Shown here: in pieces, positions 33,430 through 45,321 of the stretch
Layout: the number at the start of each line of letters is the position of its first letter
Position numbering within the stretch: position 1 is the stretch's first letter
DNA from: Atherinomorus stipes
Taxonomy: Eukaryota; Chordata; Actinopteri; Atheriniformes; Atherinidae
Direction: 5' to 3'
DNA length: 64,000 nucleotides
Assembly (NCBI GenBank): GCA_023101725.1
Contig: JALJCO010001126.1
Span: 1 to 64,000, forward strand
Notes under the pieces: model-generated
Seen by the model: the letters and a program-made list of their open reading frames with translations, nothing else
The model's database searches: none
What the model was told of the DNA's origin: nothing
Translations under genes and position numbers: made by a program

Positions 33430-34322
33430 GAATTGACCTATGGCTACGCCACGCCCCCTGCACTCACTCCGACAAACATTCGGTGACAGGCGCTATGTGA
33501 CATCTCAGGATATGACAGCTGTCAACACGGACAGCAGACATGTGATCAGACAGAGAGATCATGACAAGATAAATCAAAAAACATAAAAACAAGACAAACA
33601 AAAAGAAATTGTTCACAAGTCTTAAACTGGGAGTAGAAATCAGCCTGAGAATCTCTGGATGTGACTCGTGTCGCTCCCTCAGTTTCTTGCACAAACTGCT
33701 GCACAGCTGCTGTTGTTGTGCCAAAAAGTGATCATCTGACAAAAACTGATCAAACAGCCACGGAAGCGGAGCAGTCTGGCTGCAGCTTGGAAGCCAGAGG
33801 CGTGTCATTATCGACATTACTACACGACACCTGTACTACACGACAGTGTCTTATGTACCGTTACCACGTACCAAAACTAGCATGTTTAGCTAGCGTTAGC
33901 CAACTTAAACTAACGTTAGGGAAGGTAACTTCATATTTCTTTCAAGCAAAGTGACAACATGTGCCTCAAATACGATGTTCCATACCTTAGAAGAGATGTA
34001 GACATCCTTGTTCATTTTATCCACGTTCAGTTGATGCTGTGGTCTGCTGTATAACTTTGGCTTGATGTGACTTGGTAAAAGGCAAAAAATACACCCTGTC
34101 ACCCAGCCTCTTAGGATACCTAGTGTCGGAGTTGCATGTACCCCATGCACACCGTTTGACCATTTTAAACTAAAAAGAACACATAAAAACGAACAAAAAC
34201 GGACTAACTTCAATGCATTTCAATGGGCGTTCAAGCAGAGAATGTCCGAGTGTATGGGATAGCTGTGCGCACTGTGATTGGCTCATCGCGTTTGGGGGCG
34301 TGGTTTAGCCATAGGTCAATTC
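33430..34322 (-). mobile_element. Inverted-repeat element carrying a THAP first exon
   Basis: A 28-bp inverted repeat with two mismatches closes the segment: 'gaattgacctatggcta' plus 'ccacgcccc' on the left (33430-33457), and the complement at 34295-34322. The true termini may extend a little further out, since gtcac/gtgac blocks follow on both sides. The only coding trace is the minus-strand THAP exon. No target duplication was identified, so the superfamily is open. Confidence 0.55.
33986..34163 (-). pseudogene. THAP-domain first exon, frameshifted
   Basis: From an ATG at 34163 (minus strand) the frame begins MVKRCAWGTCNSDTRYPKRL, giving the first two cysteines (C-x4-C) of a THAP domain, and continues to 'VYFLPF'. 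A frameshift follows. The neighbouring frame then supplies 'RPQHQLNV' and 'DVYISSK', ending at a splice donor (AAG|GTATGG). This start is typical of a multicopy fish THAP protein family tied to DNA transposons. No later exon was found in the window. Confidence 0.65.
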
Positions 34323-34329
34323 TGGGTGG

Positions 34330-35010
34330 TGACATAGGCTCGCGCTGATTTAGGAACTGAGGGCTGTGGTCCCTAGTTCCTGTCTGTTCGAATGCACAAA
34401 AAAACGACCCCATTCCTGAAAAGGTTCCTACAGTGGGAATGCCTCTAATGACTTAGATTTTACTCCATCTGTCCGCACCATATAAGATTAATTCTCCAGA
34501 TCGAGGTGAAGTTTGAAAAATAGTGGGAAACGGTGACCCCAACACCTTTCCCCCCCAAGACAAAACCATTTTGTGACATTACTTTTTCTAAGGGTTCTTT
34601 GGGATTGAATGCAAGCAGGTCACATCTGTGTGCTTCTCTAAATAATATCCCACCATTAATCTCCTCTGCCTAAGAAGGTCCCATAAAGGGACTGTGCCAT
34701 ATTGTTTATCAAAAAGCACCATACTGCCCTTTTGGGAACTTGGCACACTCATTGCAGCAGCAAAATTATTTTCATTTATTTCTGTCACATAAAAAACACT
34801 CGAAGTTATGGGTGCTCATTGTAATCTCAGATGCAGGCTGTTATTTTTCCATTTGCAGTTTTGAAAAAGCAGAAGTCAAAATGTCTATTTTTTTCAGTTT
34901 TGTTCATGTCCAACTTGTATTTTATGAAAAAAGTGGACAGATATACCATTATAAAAACACATATTAAAGTCCAACAGTCATGAAATAGAGGGGGAAATAA
35001 TAATCCTAAC
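34330..35010. other. No feature recognised
   Basis: Short frames only. Confidence 0.4.
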
Positions 35011-35013
35011 ACA

Positions 35014-36522
35014 TACAGCTGTGTGAAAAAGATTTTGTCCCCTTCCTAATTTCTTACTTTTTTGCATGTTAGTCACACTTAAATATTTCAGATAATCAAA
35101 CAAATTTAAATGTGAGACAAAGATAACACATGTAAACAGAAATTGTAGTTTTTAAATGAAGATGCAATCAAGTGTTTGTGAAAACTGGCAATGAGTCTAC
35201 AGCAATGTGGATGAATTTTAGCCCACTCATCTTTGCAGGATTATTGTAATTCAGCCACATTGGAGGGTTTTTTCAGCATGAACCGCCTTTTTAAGGTCAT
35301 GCCACAGCATCTCTATTGGATTCAGAACAGGACTTTGACTAGGCCACTCCAAAGTCTTCATTTTGTTGTTCTTAAGCCTTTTCAGAGGTGGACTTGCTGG
35401 TGTGTTTTGGATCATTGTCCTGCTGCAGAACCCAAGTCCGCTTCAGCTTGAGGTCACCAACAGATGGCCGGACATTCTCCTTCAGGATTGTTTGGTAGAC
35501 AGCAGAATTCATGGTTCCATTTATCACAGCAAGTCTTTCAGGTCCTGAAGCAGCAAAAGAGCCCCAGACCATCACACTAAAACCACCATATTTTACTTTT
35601 GGAATGATGTTCCTTTTCTGAAATGCCGTGTTACTTGTACGCCAGATGTAATGGGACCTACACCTTCCAAAAAGTTCAACTTTTGTTTTGTCAGTCTTTT
35701 CCCAGAAGTCTTGGGGATCATTAAAATGCTTTCTGGCATCCTGAGACGAGCCTTTATGTTCTTTTTGCTCAGCAGTGATTTAAGTCTTGGAATTCTGCAA
35801 TCCAGGCCATTTTTGCCCAGTCTCTTTCTGATGGTGGAGTCATGAACGCTGACCTTGATTGAGGCAAGTGAGGCCTGCAGTTCTTGGATGTTGTTCTGGG
35901 TCTTTTGTGACCTCTTGGATGAGTCGTTGCTGTGCTCTTGGGGTAATTTTGGTCGGTCGGCCATTCCTGGGAAGGTTCACCACTGTTCCATGTTTTCACC
36001 ATTTGTGGATAATGGCTCTCACTGTGGTTCGCTGGAGTCCCAAAACTTTAGAAATGGCTTTGGAACCTTTTCCACACTGATAGATCCCAATAACTTTGTT
36101 TCTCATTTTTTACTGAATTTTTTTTGGATCGCAACATGATGTCCAGCTTTTGAGGATCTTTTTGGTCTATTAAACTTCATCAGGCAGGTCCTATTTAAGT
36201 GATTTCTTGATTGAGAACAGGTGTGGCAGTGATCCAGCCTTGGTGTGGCTAGAGAAATTGAACTCAGCTTTCCAAAGATGTGATAAACCACAGTTAATTT
36301 ATGTTTTAGCAGGGGGCAGTCACTTTTTCACACAGGACCATGGAGGTTTGGATCCACCCCCCAATAGAAATCTTCATTCAAAAACTGCATTTTCTGTTTT
36401 CTTGTGTTATCTTTGACTCACATTAAAATTTGTTTGATGATCTGAAACATTTAAGTGTGACAAACATGCAAAAAAGTAAGAAGTTAGGAAGGGGGCAAAC
36501 ACTTTTGTATTATACAGCTGTA
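35014..36522 (-). mobile_element. Tc1-type transposon, nearly full length, defective
   Basis: Left end TACAGCTGTGTGAAAAAG, right end on the minus strand TACAGCTGTATAATACAAAA. The ends are inverted copies for more than 110 bp ('cttacttttttgcatgtt', 'aatgtgag' in both). TA lies at each edge. The 1509-bp length is close to the usual 1.6 kb of fish Tc1 elements. The transposase frame is on the minus strand and broken. A fragment of a related element's end lies at 57001-57265. Confidence 0.95.
35195..36155 (-). pseudogene. Tc1 transposase pseudogene
   Basis: Reading the minus strand through changes of frame gives an N-terminal paired-like helix-turn-helix region near 36000-36100 and 'LLSKKNIKARL'. 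The first catalytic region is degenerate ('TDKTK' where family members have an Asp-Glu pair). 'VMVWGSFAASG' follows, then the second Asp in '[11 protein letters not shown]' and '[10 protein letters not shown]' with the catalytic Glu. The family protein is about 340 residues and uses a DDE triad to cut and join DNA at TA. Here at least three frame breaks and the altered first Asp region make it inactive. Confidence 0.9.
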
Positions 36523-36529
36523 TAATACA

Positions 36530-37035
36530 ATCCAAGTCTGAAAATAGTCTTTACACACATAACTAGCTTCCATCAGACAAGCAAACAAGGCCAATTTAAA
36601 AATCTGCAGAGCCGCAAAGAATTTGTTTTATAAGTAATACAAGCAGTGTGGGGTTAAAAGTAGATTTTACTGTAAGGACGGGTTTGAAGTCAGGACTGCC
36701 TGCCACAAGCAGCTCAGATAGCTCATTTTCTACTATCAAACAGCTATTATACACCATGAAAGTCAAGAAAAGACACAAATCAATGTGATAAAACATCATT
36801 TATTAGATAAGGTTCCAATTCAACTGTACAATCCAAGAGTGATGTATTATTAATGAATGAGCCGACTCTAAGAGCTGAATCTTTGTAGTGAAGGAGAAGA
36901 ACTGATTCCTGTCTAAGAGAGCCGAATCTTTAAAAGAGGCAGGACTTTATTTTACATACGAGCAAAGATTAGGATCATACCACTATGCAGAAAAGGAGGG
37001 GGTGGCAGTTTGTTAGAAGACAAGAGCATGGTAGT
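36530..37035. other. Unassigned DNA with a hAT-like fragment
   Basis: At 36845-36945 'gagccgactctaagagctg' and 'gagagccgaatcttt' resemble the terminal region of a fish hAT MITE whose opposite-type fragment is at 43495-43617. No gene was recognised. Confidence 0.4.
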
Positions 37036-37040
37036 ACAGA

Positions 37041-37457
37041 TACACTATATTGCCAAAAGTATTCACTCACCTGCCTTACTCACATTTGAGCTTAAGTGGC
37101 ATCCCATTCCATCAGCTGACCCTGCTCCATCAGTTTACGTGGCCGACCACTTCGTGACTGAGTTGCTGTCGTTCCCAAACACTTCCATTTTCTTATAATA
37201 CAGCTGACAGTTGACTTTGGAATATTTAGGAGCAAGGAAATTTCATAACTGGATTTGTTGCACAGGTGGCATACTATCACAGTTCCACACTGGAATTCAC
37301 TGAGGCCCTGAGAGCGACAAATTCTGTCACAAATGTGAAAACAGTCTGCATGCCTAGCTGCTTCATTTTATACACCTGTGGCCATGGAAGTGATTGGAAC
37401 ACCTGATTCTGATCATTTGGATGGATTGGATGCAAATACTTTTGGCAATATAGTGTA
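37041..37457 (-). mobile_element. Internally deleted Tc1-type element (417 bp) with transposase N-terminus
   Basis: Left end TACACTATATTGCCAAAAGT, right end on the minus strand the same 20 bases, giving a perfect inverted repeat with TA at the edges. The minus frame 37092-37280 reads 'SSYEISLLLNIPKSTVSCI' and 'SRSGRPRKL', the end of the second helix-turn-helix and the GRPR hook of Tc1 transposases. The catalytic domain has been deleted. Confidence 0.95.
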
Positions 37458-37472
37458 GATGAGAAGTCAGAT

Positions 37473-38085
37473 TTAAAGTTGTACTTCCATGGTCATTTCA
37501 TTAATATTTCTGTGTTCTCCATTATTATTGAATGCATTTTGCATCGTTTCTGTAAAAAAAAAAACTTCCTGGTATCTTTGTATCCAGCTGTATTTGTATA
37601 CTAGAAGAGAGGCTTGTGGTCCAACGGCAGGCTTTTCCGGGTCCTTCTCATGAATTTCAGTCTGATTGGCTGCCTCCCATCAGTGTATGAAGGAAGCTCC
37701 GCCCTCCGCTCTTATTTCGCTACAGACAGGAAATAGAGCCGACAAACAAGTTTGTTCCGCCATGCTAACAAACAGTTAGCTAATTAGCTTCTCAACTCCG
37801 AAGCTACAGTCGCGCTGTCTTCAGTTCTAGTGTGTAGTGGAGGGTTACCTGCCTTCCAATGGACAGATAGAAACCCCACGTGGGATACGCTATTTGCAAT
37901 GTGACGTAGAAGTGCAAGGCTGTTCCTGATTCGCTCTTTTCTTTGTATTGTTTCTCTGATGAGAAAGCACAGCCGACTGGGAGCAACACAACGCTAGCAA
38001 GTCAGCATGTGTAAGTAAACAAGGGGAAACCCTCCGTTTCAGAAGGAGCAAGTTAAACGGGTTTTCAGTGGAAGGAGGCCTTTAA
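37473..38085 (+). mobile_element. TTAA-target DNA element, 613 bp, copy 2
   Basis: Collinear with 27930-28542 over the full length. TTAA at 37473-37476 and 38082-38085. Right end on the minus strand TTAAAGGCCTCCTTCC. It starts only 15 bp after the Tc1-type element. Confidence 0.9.
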
Positions 38086-38126
38086 GTTACAAGTGTGTCA
38101 GGAAAAAAATACAAAAATAAGCTAAT

Positions 38127-39413
38127 TTAAAGTGCTGATGACAGGTTTTTGACATGCTTATCAACCAAAACGTTCTTTATGATGATCTATGTAACAGACA
38201 CAAGCGCAGCTGCATAGATGAGTTATTAGAAAATATCGCTGCTTTTCAGCACATCTGACCAGACTGTGGCACTATGAGCCGAAACAGGATGTGACGTCTG
38301 CCAGAGAGTCTTCTTCGCTACTTATTTAACATCGAAGTCAATGGCTTCATTGTGGTTTTTAAGTTCCTTTTCCAGTTTTAGAGACAAACCGTAACGACTC
38401 AGCCTTCAAAATTGTATTGACAGTTAATGGTTAAAAGCTCATAAGTACAGTATTAGTTTATTTAGGTTTCCTACAGGCTTATCATTTTATTTGGAAGAGG
38501 ACAAAGAAGCAGGTCGGAGTCGGACTCACCGAGAAACAGTAGGCAGTAGCCCGTCTGCACGTCTCTCCTGTCCACAGCGTCCGTTTACTGGAGCTGCAGC
38601 CACCAACGTGTTGAGACTTCTAACACATGCTTCATCACATCAGTCATACAGCTACTGTATCGACAGACAGCTGTGGCTCGGTTATATGAGGACGTCCCCG
38701 GTCATCAGATCTCTTCCAGCTGCTTCCAAAGATGCATCCTTCCCTCGATCTTCATCCTTATAAACTAGAACTATTTAAAACTCAACTGGAACCATGTAAG
38801 TTGTTATCTTCTCATTTTTTAAGGGCCAATTATTCCCCGTGGCTAGCTCGTGGCTAGCCATTAGCCGCGAGCTAACGCAGGGAACGTTCTATCAAACCAG
38901 TGCAGATCCTTCTCAGTTGTGGGTCTGCTTGTGCTGTTCTGGGTCGCCCCTTACAGTTCTGGTTCCCTCGGTGTGGTCTTGCAGGCTTTTAGCTGAACCA
39001 GTGGACCTGAGGCTGGAGACAGACTGTGGGCAGCTGACTACAGTTCTACTCCGATTCTAGCTTGTAAAATGTGATTTCCCCCAATTCCTCAGCATTATCA
39101 CACTTTTGTGAACTGGCTGATGATCCCACCACACAAACCAGTTCCAATCTAGCTGTTCTGGATTATCTTTCATGTTTTCCATGGCTTAGATTATACATGT
39201 AACTCAATGGGCGGACCGTCGCTGACGACACAACATGGCGGCTAGTTTCCTGACTGAAAAGCTATTAGCATTTAGCCAAGCATCCTAAACATCGGATAAT
39301 TACATAAATACACGTCTGAGTAATTTCTAATTGCACAGAACTACTTATTTTGTCTTGGTGTGTTGTTGTATGGCAAAGTTACTTGAAGTTAAGGTCGTGT
39401 CATCAGCACTTTC
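38127..39413 (+). mobile_element. Family C DNA element (TTAA-like target), copy 1
   Basis: Left end TTAAAGTGCTGATGACAG, right end on the minus strand TGAAAGTGCTGATGACACG, so the inverted repeat is about 14 bp. TTAA is at 38127; the right side reads TTCAA, one change from the expected TTTAA. A second copy in opposite orientation is at 60203-61203. There is no transposase. Confidence 0.8.
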
Positions 39414-41514
39414 AAGCGTCATAATGTTCAGACTTTAAACCTTCATTGACTTAATTTGCTTGGTGTGGTTCTGTGTTCATTTGTTCATTCACAGATTTGA
39501 TTAAAATATGAAACATAACTTTATTTTCTAATAAAAAAAAAATATGCACAATAACGCTGCGTACACACCAAACGCAATTTGTCAAAAATGCGCCTGATGC
39601 TCAAAGTTGGACGCTGGGTCGCTAAAAAGTCAAACGCTTGATTTCCAGCATCAGATCACAGTTTATCCTCCTCTTTCTTCAGAGAGAGAAGAGATTCCCC
39701 TGGTTCTTCTGGGTGTTTCCCGTCCTGTCACAAAATGTGTCTGTGTCATGACATTCGCTCAGAGCCGGTTTTACCACTAAGTAGACTAAGCCCCGCACCG
39801 CTAGGGGGCCCCCTAAGGAAGTTTGTCTCAGTGAGTACTTGATGGACTTCCGAAACAGCTGGCAAGGACAAGATGATTTATTTTGTGGTGTGTCTGAATG
39901 GGTAAAAACCCATGGTTCCACCGATTATTACATAGTTTGTCTCCTCGCCACACATATTTCCGAGGCGCCTTGAATGTACGATCACTATCTTTTAAGTTTC
40001 GTTTTTAAAACATCAGAGACGGGTGGCTCACCTGCAGTAGTAAACAGCAAACACGGAGGGAGGAGACAGCAGGTGAAGAGGACATTTAGCATCTCTGAGG
40101 ACACAAAAGTTTGGCAATACTTGAAGATGGAAAACTTTAAAAGAAATCTGTGGTTTGAAAACAATGTTGCGCTGCTATAAAAGACGTCAGCAGCATGACG
40201 AACATGGCAAAGCGAGCGGCATGGTGTGGATACTGCTCCCCCCACATTGTCCTCAGGTGATTCTACTGATGAACATAAATATAAGGTGAGCAGAAGCTGA
40301 ACTGGTGAGAAAAATATCTAGTTGTTTTCTTAAAGGAGTGATGACATAGCACTAAAAAGTAGTTCATGTTGTTGGCATTGCTGCATACGTCAAATCTCGG
40401 ATGGTGCATAGACCGTTAGGAGAGGGGGGGCTGTTTACTTGATAGTGTGCTCTTATTGGAGCAAATGAATTACTTAGAATGATAGAACTACGTAGAATGA
40501 TAAGCTGCTGTCTGATTCAACCGTTTCTGAACAGAGTGACAAAGCTGACTGACTATGAACAGGAACTTTGCTTCTCACTCTGGACATTCACATGGCCTCA
40601 TCAGCGCACAACAGATCATATTATACCCCCAAAACCCCAGAAAAGGGAAATTTGATGTCATGGCACCTTTAAACAAAACTGAGACTTCCTGACAGCATCT
40701 CTGTCTGTACCAGAGTGAACTGCATCAGTTTAAGATGGATTTATTTGTTTGATTTATAGAAAACAATCAAAAACACAAGTATTAAAAGCATCTTTCAAGG
40801 GAAAGGGAGAAGTCAAAATAATTGTGATGATGCTTAGAAACCAGATGGAGACTTGTAAATGATTTGTTATGTGTTGAATAGTTTTGAATCGCAGAATTGT
40901 ATCGAATCATATTGTATAAAGTCAAATCACTGGGGATTCACATCCCTATCAGATATTAGTCTGGTGTCAATGATAATGAAGATTAATAGACTAGACATAT
41001 CACAGCAATTTTTGAAAACGCGATTTCATATAGTAGCCGCTAACAGATTTAGTGACTGGTTGAGTCCTGTTGGTCGTCAAAGCAGTTGTAGCTCAAGGTA
41101 GCAGCAGGGTTGCCAACTGTCCTTTAGAATATGGAGTTGTTCCTTATTTAGTAATCAATTGGTTCGATATTTTATTGGTTCAGTATTGATGCTCCATATA
41201 ATACGGGATCAAATCACATCCTGTACTAGTTCAATCCAGTTTTGAAGCAATGTATTTTGTTCAGTATTTTCATAAACTCTGTAATTCACCAATTCTTTAA
41301 GACGGACGGACGAACAAGTATTATTGTCCTGTAAGTTCAGATTTAGCTTTCCTTCAGTTCTTGGAGACTTTCTCCACTCTGATGGAACGCACGCTGCTGC
41401 AACAAATCGCAACCCGTGAAACTCTGAACTCAGCAAACAGCACTATATATTTTACTAGTAAATGTTGTCATATTTCATTTACTATGTTCCTAAACAGTTT
41501 TGAATATGTTAATA

Positions 41515-41640
41515 AAGCAATAAGCCCCGAGAAGCCGTGGGTTACAGCGGTTTTACAACGGCGGGGCACGACGCGAAGCGGAGTGCCCCTCCGCCGTTGT
41601 AAAACCGCTGTAACCCACGGATTCAAGGGGCTTATTGCTT
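41515..41640. repeat. Long near-perfect hairpin
   Basis: Arms of about 50 bp, 41515-41565 and 41590-41640, share 'aagcaataagcccc' and then 'cgtgggttacagcggtttta' through to 'caacggcgg'. There is one short mismatched patch. An inner stem ggggcac/gtgcccc closes a loop of about 13 bases. This is strong enough to extrude as a cruciform. Confidence 0.95.
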
Positions 41641-42058
41641 TTATAAAACGGTTACTTCACATATTGCCTATAAAATAGATAAAAATAAATAGGCTACACA
41701 CATACAAAATAAACAATTTATGGGTAATAATGAAATAATGAAATAGAGAACTATTTGTTCTCCCAACACATAAGATTGAGTGGACAGTATGGTTGCTAAG
41801 CAACTCAGCTTGTTCACAAGTAGGAGGGTCTCGTAAAACGAAGATATTTCCTACGATTTGGCCCATCATTAACACGTAAACGCAGATTTTATTTCTTTGT
41901 ATTTTTTTTTCTACTTATTTATTTATTTTTTTGGCATTAAGAAAAGTTCATTTCAAAAACTTCGACCAAAGTGAAGATTTAGTTTACCTCGTTTATGCAA
42001 CTGCGTGTGGACATTAATAACCAGGGTTTTAAGGTTTGAAACATCACTGCCTGCGACA

Positions 42059-42083
42059 AAAAAAAAAAAAAAAAAAAAAAAAA
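42059..42083. repeat. Poly(A) tract
   Basis: About 24 A within the 41515-43096 element. Confidence 0.9.
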
Positions 42084-43494
42084 GCTCTGATCACATTTGC
42101 TACCTGTGTTTACACTGGATCGCTTTCCAGGCGAACAAGCTGTGAACTGGGTCAGCGGAGTTTTCACTTGTTTAAAACGGCGATCAGACAGATGATCCGC
42201 TCAGATCCGATGGCCTGCTCAGTCGATTTTTATTTTATTTTATTAACTTTGCTCCCAAAGATCCATGCTTCATTTGTTTTGTTAAACCCTCTTTCCGCCT
42301 GCAAACGCTTTCCCCTCCATTTAAGCAGCAAACTCCTCACCCGCCAATCATCACTTCTTTTTTCCCCCCGTTTCATTTATCCATCCATATTAATATTTCT
42401 CCATACAGCTGATAAGTATTAAAATGTGGATATAAAGCAGCACTTCTCCCAGGCCATCGCCTGGCTGACGACGGTAAAGGAGCGAACCATCAGAAACAGC
42501 TAAACTCTGTGAATGTGCTTAACGCACTTCTGCAGTTCGGTATGAGGATTTTTATTCCAAAAACAAGGTGGATGCGATTTTGTTTTTCTTTTTAAAATTT
42601 TCTTAGTTGGAGGAGGGAAGACGCTCGTTTTACAAAAATCCGGCTACACATTGGACATTCGCTCTCATCAATTCAGGCTGTCTGGCCTCGTTAATGTTGT
42701 TACTTCCATTAATAGTGGTGTAAAAATGTTTGGAGAAACGGTGGTGTGCGTTTGGCGGCAGCTGTTTTTGTGCAGATGTGACGGCTGCTTTGCAAATGAG
42801 GCAACATGTCCGCGGTGAAATCTGCGCTGTCATCTTCCACCCCTCATCCAGATTCAGGACACCCAAAATATCAAAATTCACCACAAAGTCTACAAAAGTC
42901 TTGAAACAAATATAATCCTACGAATCGGGTGAACTCAGAGCAGTTGGTTGCTAAGCAACGCAACATCTGTTTATGCTGCCGCAGGGATATTTTGTGCTGC
43001 GGTCTGCCGGATCTACGTGTAGGTTACAGTCTGTTTTACCACGGGCTTGGAACGCAGCTCAGCCAATCACATTTAAGAATGAGAAACACCCGTTTTATAA
43101 TACACATTATATTTTGACTAAGGTGTTGTGTCTACCCAAAAACTTTGTTCATGGCATGAAGGGGTAGGGCCCCCAAACATTATTCTGTTTAGGGCCCCCT
43201 GAAATCCAGAGCCTCCTCTGCATTGAGCAGCACTGATTGGTTGACGCCCTGCGTCAAGATGCCAAAGTTCAGATTTTCCCATTCCAGCATCTGCTGCCCA
43301 TGACGTTCAAAATGTCAAAAGTCAACGCACGAAATGCATAAAACGTGTCGCAGGGTTTTCAACGCCTCCTAGACGCGTGCCGGCCATTGACTTTGCATGT
43401 AAACTTGACGCCCTTGATGCCCAAATCTGGTGTGTCTCTTATGATTAAAGAGTTAATTTAAAAAAATCCTCCCAACATACATAGCACTCATGCT

Positions 43495-43617
43495 AAATTA
43501 GACTAAAACCGAAGCTTCTAGTGATGCTTTGGGAGCCGAAAGAGACGACTCCTCTGAGGGAGCCGAGTCAAAAGAACTGAATCTTTGAAAAGAGCTGAAT
43601 GTCTCATCACTACAACC
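43495..43617. repeat. hAT-like MITE fragment
   Basis: 'tgggagccgaaagagacgac' and 'gagccgagtcaaaagaactg' followed by 'catcactacaac' match the terminal region of a fish hAT repeat. A related piece is at 36845-36945. Confidence 0.4.
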
Positions 43618-43619
43618 CA

Positions 43620-44800
43620 ACCCAGATCAAACATCAACATGGATGTCAGGTGCTCTATTTCACAATATGTCATTGCTTGTTAAAATCCAAATTTGGAATT
43701 TATCTACTCCATGTTTAATATTTTCCCAATGAGATAAAGTCTAATGCAGTCAGAGAACACAGCTCCAAACAATAGATTATTCAGGTATGTCTTTTTCTGT
43801 TGCAACAACTAATAGAGCTGAGCTGAGACAACATCTAAACAGATGATGAGTACCTTTAACTCGCGAAAATGACTGGCTGGAGGTCCCCGAGCGCACCATC
43901 AGAAAGCTTTACCAATCAATATTTCACTGACACTGAATCCTCCTCTGCTTTCCCCCTCAAATGAGACAATCAATTTTTCCACCCCTGTGTGTTTCTCAAA
44001 TCTAACAGGACTTGGGTGCTGTAAACTGGTAGTGGAATACAGTATTTAAGAGTTCAGATCACACGGCTGCTACGAAGGCCGGGCTGCAGTTGAAAGCCAG
44101 GAGGGACCGGTTGATAGAAAGGTCAGGTATCAGCTACCCTGACCACACCAAATGTCAGCAAGACAATCTGATAATTTCTGACCCCGGGGTGGGGGAATAA
44201 AAAGAAAATCAAAAGAGGCTATATGCAGGATCTGTAAAAGACCTATAGTGCAAAATGTCAGACAAACATATGCGGGGATGAAGTGATATGTCAGTCACTG
44301 CTCAGTATTCTGCTCAAAGCTTCACACTCACTCTTCTCCAGTGCAGCAAGCTGCAGTAAGCTGCTTTTAATGCCTGAATAATAACAAACACAACCAGCAA
44401 GCAGGGGCAAGGTGCCTGTTCAGCTGATGAGAAATAAATTATCAGTTTTTCTGGAATGGAAACTGAATTTAAAACTCTTGGACAGAGGGATTTTGTTTGC
44501 ATGTAAACCATCCCTGACTCGGATGATGGAGCAGAGTCTGCAGAGACAGCAGGGTTGGGACATTCAAGCAGGAATATTTGTTCACAGTGCTTTTGACTTT
44601 AAATTGCACAGATGGCACATTATTATTAATATTATCCCTATGATCATTAATATTATATGAGGTAGCAGCTGTCATACTGTTGTTATCATCAGTAGCATAC
44701 ATGATAGCAGAACTATTACTATTAGGAATCCACTGATTGATACCACATTTTCTCAAACAGAGTAAAAAATAGTTGTATTTGAGTACTTGCCGATACAAAG
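43620..44800. other. No feature recognised
   Basis: Short frames only. Around 44740-44808 'gcagatac/gccgatacaaagtaccgatat' looks like the edge of a hAT repeat cut by the next element. Confidence 0.4.
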
Positions 44801-44808
44801 TACCGATA

Positions 44809-45318
44809 TACAGCCATCTTCAAAATTATTCATACCCTCCAGTTAAAGAAAATGCAAAATTCACAAAAGTAATTCAAATAACAAGAAACTAAAGATAAAT
44901 GAAAATTCGCAAAATAATTTACTTAAATAAAATATTGCTTTTCACTTGTAGTTGAAAATAACTTTAAAAAACAAAACTCTCTTGAACACATTAATGCACC
45001 TTATGAACAGTGGACCAGCATACCTGTCAACAGGTGTAGAAGTCTTTGAACATTAGAGAAAACACGATTGCAGTGATTCCCTCAAAGTGTTGCTCAACAA
45101 AATTTTACCTTCTGAGCCCCATCATGCTTGTTTACTTGTTTTATTTTATTGTGTGTTTGTTTTTAATATTTTTGTTGAACCACAATATAAAATCAATGTC
45201 ACGATTTTCATAGAATTTTTATTTATAATTACTTTTGTCAATTTCAACTTATTTCACTGACAGCTGATTTTTTTCCTTCTTCAGTTGGAGGGTATGAATA
45301 ATTTTGAGGATGTGTGTA
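44809..45318. mobile_element. Tc1/mariner-type MITE, family 'TACAG..TCATACCCTCC', copy 2
   Basis: Left end TACAGCCATCTTCAAAATTA, right end on the minus strand TACACACATCCTCAAAATTA, extending inward to 'ttcataccctcca' on both sides. Collinear with 16317-16837. Confidence 0.9.
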
Positions 45319-45321
45319 CTA

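Larger units (their letters stand above)
41515..43096. mobile_element. DNA element with a terminal hairpin, nested in family F
   Basis: Comparison with 12000-12020, where the flanks are joined, shows this segment is an insertion. TAATA lies on both sides, a possible short duplication. Next to the hairpin, TTTTATAAAACGGTTAC at 41640 has an inverted partner, ccgttttataa, at 43092-43102. A second inverted pair is 'ggttgctaagcaac' at 41789 and 42947. The interior has no known protein. Confidence 0.65.
39760..43220. mobile_element. Family F element (CAGAGCCGG termini), itself interrupted
   Basis: Left end CAGAGCCGGTTTTACCAC, right end on the minus strand CAGAGGAGGCTCTGGA. A copy of its right-hand part, uninterrupted, is at 11733-12133. 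The flanks CATTCGCT and CATTGAGC share only the first four bases, so an 8-bp duplication is not proven. I call it hAT-like with caution. No transposase motif was recognised in 39800-41500. Confidence 0.6.
39551..43442. mobile_element. Outer MITE of a three-level nest
   Basis: The left part opens with 'acgctgcgtacacaccaaac'. The right part closes with 'gatgcccaaatctggtgtgt', whose complement resembles the left end (ACACACCA..). Between them, 39760-43220 is a later insertion. The sequence resembles fish repeats that begin 'cgctgcgttcacaccaaacg'. The ends are only roughly placed. Confidence 0.5.
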
